This document shows, in pieces, positions 57,575-64,000 of a stretch of DNA of 64,000 nucleotides. The stretch is taken from contig QNQO01008328.1 in NCBI GenBank assembly GCA_003290165.1, positions 558,001 through 622,000 on the forward strand, given 5' to 3'. The translations under genes were made by a program, and so were the position numbers. Below the pieces are notes generated by a model. It was given only the letters and a program-made list of their open reading frames with translations. It ran no database searches and was not told the DNA's origin. How positions within the stretch are numbered: position 1 is the stretch's first letter; each line of letters starts with the position of its first letter. Source of the stretch: Berberis thunbergii (Eukaryota > Streptophyta > Magnoliopsida > Ranunculales > Berberidaceae).

Positions 57575-57611
57575 TTCAACATCTTCTTGGGGTGAGATTT
57601 TATCAGTTTCT

Positions 57612-57945
57612 ATGGCTGGTGGTCGTGGTCGTCGCGGACAGGTTCCAAACGAGAAAACCTTCACCGTGATTGTAGCATTCAGGATGTGATGACTGAGGAT
57701 TTACAGAGGCAAGTTGCAGAGCTAACCCAACGTCTAACGACACAGGATTTCGGTAATCATGAGATGGAAGATCACGATTCTTATTCCAGTTTCGAAAACC
57801 CGTATCACAAGAAACATCTTTTTTCGTGCGTTTCAATGCTTAAGTCACAGAAAATTTATCGCGACTATTATAAAAGGTAAAGGAAATACTAGACACAGGT
57901 ATGCAACTTTAACTGAGTTTTATCTAGATTTACTTCCTTCTTAAA
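57612..57945 (+). pseudogene. Gypsy-type gag N-terminal remnant
   Basis: The ATG at 57612 opens MAGGRGRRGQVPNEKTF, a typical Arg/Gly-rich gag start. A frame change then leads to MTEDLQRQVAELTQRLTTQD followed by an acidic/Ser segment. It ends near 57945, and the element is truncated; downstream sequence (57960-58131) shows further short open pieces. It is not functional. Confidence 0.6.
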
Positions 57946-58131
57946 ACATGGTTGCTGACTTAAGCACATTAGTGCCTTCAGCCACCAAAAATGTGGTCAT
58001 TGATAGTCTAACATATGTTTTGCAGGTCAAACTCACAGAAGAACGATTTTTTTGGATGCATCACATGTCATTGATTAAAGTGGATTTTGAGTGACTTGTT
58101 CATCTTCAAACTCCAGTTTAGAGATAGGGTC

Positions 58132-58705
58132 CAAGGATTGTGATTTCGTTTTTTGAGTCAATTTCGGTATCTTGATTTTAAGAAATATTTCGATGTGTAA
58201 AGAAAAAGATAAAATTTTTGAGGATACATGAAATATATATAATGAATTTCGAAGGTATATTAAATATTTAAAAAATAGGATGCAAGTAAATAATTGTATT
58301 AAACACATTAAATGAAACCAAAATATCTATAATTAGAAAATCAAGGAGTAATTTCAAAAATCATTGTATAAGTAGAAAAAGTGATAATTAGAAAATCATG
58401 GGTGGTTTCAAAAATCAATAAATAATTAAAATAAATTATAATTAAAAAACTCAAAATTTAAGAAAAAAACTCCCAAAATTTTCTCAAAATCCTCGAAAAT
58501 GTAATTTTTAGTAGTTGGTTTTTGTATTTTTAGGAAAAAACAAAATTTACGAAAAAACCGATATTTTTGAAAAAAAAACTCAAAATTTTTCAAAAAAACC
58601 CTTGAAAAAATGTAACTTTTTATTTCGCCCTTTTTCTTTTCATAATTTCAAATAAACAAACATTTTGGTGAAACTTCATGTAATTTCACGAAATCACAAT
58701 CCTTG
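58132..58705. mobile_element. hAT-type MITE, copy 2
   Basis: Starts CAAGGATTGTGATTTCG and ends CGAAATCACAATCCTTG, flanked by the perfect 8-bp duplication ATAGGGTC (58124-58131 and 58706-58713). It is clearly homologous over its length to 31507-32051, in the same orientation. Confidence 0.88.
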
Positions 58706-58911
58706 ATAGGGTCTAGCATCATTGGAGAAAGAACCAAGTCGATCTAAGTTCACATTTATTTACTAGACAAGGGTGGTCAATTATCAACTAGTCTCGACCA
58801 GTTCAACGCCTCGGAAACCTTGTGGATTAACTTCGTTCAATCAAGCTGCACATACAACATTGATCAAAGAACTACTTGTAGCCAACTTCAAAAACAATTG
58901 CAATACCATCC
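58706..58911 (+). other. Continuation of disrupted element, unrecognised
   Basis: An open plus-strand frame (STSLDQFNASETLWINFVQS) runs up to the retrotransposon boundary. No family recognised. Confidence 0.3.
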
Positions 58912-60930
58912 TGATGCGGATTTAACTAACCTAAATAAATAGGTTAATTCAGCCCACTTGTAATAACCGCAAGTGCACGGTGCCTAACTGGTAGACAACG
59001 GCAAGTACGGGTCGATCCCACGAAGAAGGTGGATGCAATTGAAATTTTAGAATTTAATTAAACTAATTTATAGGAAATGGGGTTACAGCATTTTTAAATC
59101 TAAACTAAAAATAAATTAAAATAAGAAAAATAAAAGATAGATGAGATGGATTTTTGTGGGCTTGGACTCACCAATGAGTTAGCAAAATTATTTAATCTAA
59201 ATTACTGAATTTACGAGAAGCTTTAGGGATGAGAATCCCTTGCTTACACCCAATATGTGATCGTTAAAATCCAATTTAAATTATATCATGTTCTTTTAAA
59301 CCTTAACAAAGTATTTCAAGCAAATACGCTTTTACAAAGTATTAAGTGTCTTTTTAGGGCACACTTAATCAAAGTTTAAGCTTAATATTTTTAGCACATG
59401 CTTTGAATATTGATAAAGGGTAATTCTAACTACCAAGCATATCAAGTTTAATTACTCGAACATGCAAGGTGAAAGAAATTTATCAAAAATTCAGAAATAA
59501 ATTGCAATTAACAATTAAGTACACAATTCAGTAAAATGAATCAAATTAATTTATACAACCCATTTAGTTCGTCACAAACTCGATGTGGTGGCACTCAGCA
59601 GGTCAGCAAGTGGTTGTGCACGAATCCCGAGGAAATGGTCCCAAAACGCTCTGGGGTGGTACAGAACAAAACTGGGGGTGTGAATAGCCGAATAACCGAA
59701 TTTGACTCTTTCTCCCGCCCTGCTACAGTACCCACGCGCTCCGGTCGTCTTCTCCAGCGCAACAGCGGCTATTCTCGGCCTCGTTCTCGCTCCTCGCGAC
59801 CGTCCTCAACCTCAAATCATCTCTAGAACCTGCGAAAGACCAGAAAAGGTGAGGAAACACCAAGAAAACAGCACAAATAAACAGAGAGAAATCGGGAGGG
59901 GACTCCCTGTTTTTTGCTTCCAGTCGTGACGGTGGTGCGCCGCGGTGCGGCTCTGTTTGTGGTGGTTTTCCAGTGGCGGAGAGATGGTTTGGGGCCTGGA
60001 CGAAGAGAGGACAGAGAGAGGGGAGGAAGACGCTCTGTGGCGAGGCGGAACAGGCTCTGTCGCGACGTGGTTGCGGTGGTTCTGTCGCGGCTTTTCGTGC
60101 GGAGGTTGTGGTGGTGGGACTCGTGCGGAGGTGGTGGACATGGGAGAGGAGCAGAGAGTGGTGGTGGAGTGAAAATTGGACGTGAAACAGGGTTGTCACA
60201 CCCCTGTTTCACGGTGGTGACGGTGGCGGTTGCGGAGCTCGGTGGTGGCGATGGCGAGGTGACTGTGGTGGCGAGGTGACTGTGTGCTGAGTAAGTGGAG
60301 TGAGTGAGAGATGGATGAGTGGTGAGGGTGATTGTGAATCACCTTTGAAAGAGGAGCTCCCTTGAGGAAATCTCCATTGAGGAAGAAGTTTTGATTTCTA
60401 ATTCTCCTTTTTTCCCTTCTCTTCCTCCTCCTTTTCTCAACCCATTATCTTCTATTTATAGAAAATAGCCAAGATGAATAGGGATGAGATGAGGGATAGA
60501 TTCATCAATGAGGGTAGGACTGGGTTTGGTTTTAGGTTATGGATGGGGTTTAGGTTATGAATTAGGTTTCAAGGTTTAGGTTTGTGGATTTTTAGGTTGT
60601 GAGCTAGGTGTTGGGTGTAGGTTTGTGGATTTTTAGGTTAAGAGTTAGTTGTTGGGTGTAGGTTTGTGGATTTTAGGTTAAGAGTTAGGTGTTGGGTGTA
60701 GGTTTGTGGATTTTAGGTTGTGAGCTAGGTGTTGGGTTTAGGTTTGTGTTTTGTTTGATACCACCATTGAAATTGCCTAATTGTCGTTTGTGACTGCTTA
60801 ATATGGATTATCGTTTAAGCTCAAATTACTGCAAAGATATTAAAGCGAAATAATTACTATAAAATATAATAATCGAAACACTAACATGTACAAATTAAGG
60901 ATATATTATGTAATAATTATGTGAATATCA
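58912..60930 (-). repeat. 3' LTR of retrotransposon A, inverted right copy (2019 bp)
   Basis: The reverse complement of the 2695-4642 LTR: on the minus strand it begins TGATATTCAC (60930) and ends GCATCA (58912). A TATA-like CTATAAATAG complement lies at about 60452. It is about 70 bp longer than the left LTR, largely because of a tandem array at 60520-60750. The GC-rich block 59600-60290 matches the left copy's 3160-3800. Confidence 0.85.
60520..60750. repeat. Minisatellite in the right LTR (telomere-like words)
   Basis: The unit approximately tgtaggtttgtggatttttaggttgtgagctaggtgttggg is repeated about four times and mixes with ggtttaggt words. The left LTR has only a short cctaaacctaaaccc stretch at this place. 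Confidence 0.8.
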
Positions 60931-62579
60931 AATACCCCCAAACCTATATTTTGCTAGTCCTCGAGCAAAACAATAAAAAGAAAATCTTAACTCACTTTCG
61001 CAGGAATCATCGGTTGCACTTACCTTAAACGTGCAACAAGGCTTTAAACCCCTATATTACCTCTAGTGGACGAGTTATAGTCTCGTGAGGGTTTCCAGAC
61101 ATGTTACCCACAAACATTACTGACTCAATCAAAACTTGGTCAAATAGTGTTCATTTTAAAACTTCAAGAATGCAGGAAACAAATAGTGTCATTTTAGTGT
61201 ATCAACAAATCCCCAAATAATTTAATATTCTCCAAAGGTTAGAAAAAATTCATAATCATCCTCAACTCAATGTGTGTGTGTGGATAGCACATAACTTTTC
61301 ATTTCAGAGTAAAACAATGACTAAATCTCCTGTAGAAAGTTTGTTTTGACTTCAAACCTCTCATGTCACTCACAATAAAGCACTAAGAGATTTGGCATTT
61401 CACTCAGTTTATATGTGAGGAAAAGAGTAAATAATGGAAAACAATCATCTCACATATAGTAATATGAAGAACGGACTTTTCAAGAATGGAATGAACATGA
61501 TCTCATGGACAGGAATATCAATTACTTTTGGGAATGTTGAATCAAACACCATAGGTCTTGGTTATTAAATCTCCACATCTATGAAACCAACCTTTACCTA
61601 AGATCAACTAGGACTTTGTTGGGTTGTAATGGGGGGCTTGGTTAATAGTTAATAAGGAATGTCAAAGGATTCTAACAAAAATTTCTAGGAATGTATACAC
61701 CCATTATACGTACAATTAGGGCTGTCAAGAATAAATCAATGTTGCGCACCATCAATTTTTTCTTCATTCTCACATCTTTATCCTCATTCACATTCTTCTT
61801 CTGCTTTCTTTTCTTTCTTTTTCTTTTTCTTTCTTTCTTTCTTTTTCTTTCTTTCATAGAAGATTCATGAAATATCTCATATTTTGCTCTTTCATGCCCT
61901 TTTTACACCAAGTATATTCATCCGTACACATTCCCAGAAAAATTGGGTAAAGGTTAATGGGTTAACAAATAAAAGGTTAATCTATGGCTCAAAAGGCTAC
62001 AAAAAGTTAATGTTATGGGTAAGTTAAAAGGCTAGTCAAAAGGCTACAAAAAGTTAATGTTATGGGTAAGTTAAAAGGCTAGTTAATGGTCTAAAGAAAA
62101 AAATGCCTAGATCATTTCCTAAGTTCGGGTCAGTATTATGACATCTCAATTGAATAAGCCAAGAAGTTCTAGTGTAATAATTCAATTTTTACGTCATTTT
62201 CCAAAGCAATTGATCAAAAGAATGAAAATAATGAGATCATCAACGAGATAATGTAGACTCAAGAAAAATCAGAGTTTATGTATAACCCTCAGAAAGATAG
62301 AAAGGCTCAAAGCTTTCAGGGTTAAGTCTCCACTATTATTCTAAGGTTTTCTAGTATATATTTCACTCATCAACTTCAAGTTATGCTAACATGGCTCATG
62401 GTGCAAAGATAATCGAGTTGAAAAATCTTATGAACTATGTCTAACTTAAGGATCTTAATAAACTTTCAGTCTTTATCAATATACCAATATGTTAAGTTAG
62501 CTTGCATTTTCTTGAGCATAAAACATTTAAAATCCATTTTCATACTCGCAAAAGACCAAGTTTTCTTGACAGAAAAGCA

Positions 62580-62673
<94 letters not shown>

Positions 62674-63129
62674 TTTATCAAGAAAAGAAAAGAAAATACT
62701 ACAAAAAAAAATGAAAAATTCACCGACTCATGACTCCTACCCCCAAACCTAATCCAAACATTGTCCTCAATGTTTAATAATTCTGACAAATGAATGAAGT
62801 AAGTACATGAGAGGAGGTTAGAACAGTATTACCGCGGTGAAGATTTTACCAATTTCCAAGAAGTCGTCCATCAATGAGGCTCACCAATATAAGAATCATG
62901 GAGTTTTCATTAGAAATTGATAAACTGTAGATTCGACACAAACAAAGAAAACTAAAAAGAAAAGCAAGTTGTAAGTCAAAATTGTTACGGAGCTAACGAG
63001 TATGAGTGAAACACAACTAAATAGGGTACTCGAAAATCAATCCAGACTAACAGCAGAGACACACAACTAAAGCTAGGCTGCCTCCTAGGAGCGATTGGTT
63101 TAACGTCATCAGCTTGACAAATATTCTTC
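60931..63129 (-). mobile_element. Retrotransposon A right copy, non-coding 3' internal region
   Basis: Polypurine tract at about 60934-60946 (complement of ggtttgggggta) and a second copy of that motif near 62742-62753, as in the left element. A (TTA)n microsatellite occupies 62579-62672. A local duplication of aaaggctacaaaaagttaatgttatgggtaagtt occurs at 61989-62080. No ORF of note. Confidence 0.75.
62579..62672. repeat. Microsatellite (TTA)n, about 31 units
   Basis: A 94-base uninterrupted attatt repeat. The homologous position in the left copy (about 1080-1110) has no such repeat. The isoleucine or tyrosine runs predicted from it are not real proteins. Confidence 0.95.
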
Positions 63130-64000
63130 CTAAAAAAATGGTGTATCAACAAAATGTAAAGGAAGAATATGACAAAAACTTAGTCCAAGGTCGTATATCA
63201 ACAACCTGAACAGTTGAGGATCAGTCCACCAAAATATAGCAATCACATGGGGCACCAAATACACTAGGACATTCCAAAAGTGACCAGTAGTCATACACAA
63301 CAGATGATCCTTGCGTGCTCCAAAAAGGGAACATCCTATGTCTGGTTCCAAATCAGATGATTGAATAATTTTCACAACAGGATGGTGAAAACTGAAATCC
63401 TCACTACAACACAAGGGATTGGTGAAAGTAGCCTTAGTAAATGAGAATATGATGCAAGTAGATGAGACGATGGATATATCAGGTGGTACAGGCTCATCAC
63501 ATGAATCATATATAGATATTGGTCTAGACAACTCATCACCTGAAAATGCATACCTGAGGGTGTCAGGTAATTGGTTAAGGTCAAGCTCAGGTGGCTCAAC
63601 TGATGGGACTAGCTTTGACTCACTGAGTGGAAAAGGCTTCACGTTTGACTGCCATTTATAACTAGGATCCCCAATGGGGACTGAGTCAAGCAAATCATTG
63701 ACTTCCCTAATGGAATCATCAACATCAAAGGCTGAACTAAATTGAGTCAAACAAGCCTCTAAACAGTCAAGGGGAGACTCTAAAAAATGCTCACAGTTTG
63801 ATTCGATGCATGAGTCACTAGGGAGACATGAGTCGACATGGGAAGGAGATGTCTGTAGTGCCTCAGAATCTACAGGTTCATCAATAAATGAGGCTCTAGG
63901 AAATTTTTCTGACTCTATCTCAGGAAGTGACTCAACTATTTGACTCACAGTCATCTCAAGTTTCCGGATAGCTTGAGAGTTTTGTTGAAAAATAGTTGTC
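63130..64000 (-). CDS. Retrotransposon A ORF (gag-like C-terminus plus unknown region), partial
   Basis: The frame is open from the window edge (upstream residues TIFQQNSQAIRKLE) through MTVSQIVESLPEIESEKFPR to a stop at 63130. The NSQAIRKLE...VSQIVESLPE lead-in resembles the C-terminal end of Athila/Tat-type gag (..QAIRNLE.QMGQLA..LxERP). The following ~270 residues are acidic and Ser-rich, then hydrophobic (GHFWNVLVYLVPHVIAIFWW) without a known domain. No protease-RT-integrase follows before the LTR, so this element seems non-autonomous. The left copy of this ORF (1-800) is broken. Confidence 0.5.
   Translation of the reverse strand, partial: TTIFQQNSQAIRKLEMTVSQIVESLPEIESEKFPRASFIDEPVDSEALQTSPSHVDSCLPSDSCIESNCEHFLESPLDCLEACLTQFSSAFDVDDSIREVNDLLDSVPIGDPSYKWQSNVKPFPLSESKLVPSVEPPELDLNQLPDTLRYAFSGDELSRPISIYDSCDEPVPPDISIVSSTCIIFSFTKATFTNPLCCSEDFSFHHPVVKIIQSSDLEPDIGCSLFGARKDHLLCMTTGHFWNVLVYLVPHVIAIFWWTDPQLFRLLIYDLGLSFCHILPLHFVDTPFF

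Noticed and set aside
57686..57944. Independent small gene
   Set aside because: It directly follows a primer binding site and a gag-type start, so it is better explained as a gypsy gag remnant.
62437..62789. ORFs with poly-isoleucine or poly-tyrosine runs on both strands
   Set aside because: They are translations of the (TTA)n microsatellite, not proteins.

Overview
The window is nuclear DNA from a flowering plant, probably a dicot-like angiosperm (species not determinable). The evidence is spliced plant genes with GT-AG introns, plant-type LTR, CACTA, Mutator and hAT elements, an endogenous caulimovirid, a plastid atpB scrap inside an intron, and captured fragments of plant genes (rbcS, plasma-membrane H+-ATPase, MetE and others). 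Two conserved single-copy-looking genes appear intact: a translation initiation factor eIF3 subunit J gene (+ strand, coding exons 29488-35551) and a 40S ribosomal protein S3 (uS3) gene (- strand, coding exons 48719-45834). Almost everything else is transposable or viral DNA.

Layout. 1-4642: 3' part of an LTR retrotransposon (+) ending in a 1.95-kb LTR. 4643-8497: decayed repeats, including a gypsy-type gag-like fragment and a separate 683-bp LTR. 8498-27753: a CACTA element (3-bp target duplication AAG) that is itself interrupted by a second CACTA element at 14130-26024 (target duplication AAA). Neither shows a transposase. Together they carry exon-sized fragments of about 13 host genes, all on the minus strand: rbcS, a probable NAD kinase, H+-ATPase, a DUF26 receptor-kinase piece and an RLK kinase piece in the outer element; cyclin B, nucleobase-ascorbate transporter, DXR, Ulp1 protease, a calcium-binding endonuclease/phosphatase, a CHD3/PICKLE-like piece, an ABCC transporter and MetE in the inner one. 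28500-36000: eIF3j, whose introns hold a hAT MITE (8-bp target duplication GTTACGAC), a small palindromic MITE and a 20-G run. 36400-43816: a decayed but nearly full-circle endogenous pararetrovirus resembling florendoviruses. 44606-45289: a small TIR element. 45834-48960: RPS3 with a possible intronic snoRNA pair and a plastid atpB insertion. 48969-55843: a Mutator-like element with long repeat-containing TIRs, a broken FAR1-type transposase, an actin last-exon fragment and a viroplasmin/RNase H-N domain ORF, inserted about 250 bp upstream of the RPS3 start codon. 56050-56400: foldback repeat. 57040-58911: truncated gypsy 5' end (LTR-PBS-gag) carrying a second copy of the hAT MITE (target duplication ATAGGGTC). 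58912-64000: a second copy of the LTR element seen at the left edge, in inverted orientation.

How it works together: the two cellular genes both act in translation (40S subunit and 40S-bound initiation factor) but are separate, unlinked transcription units; I infer no functional cluster. The most notable structure is the nested pair of gene-capturing CACTA elements with strictly same-strand cargo.
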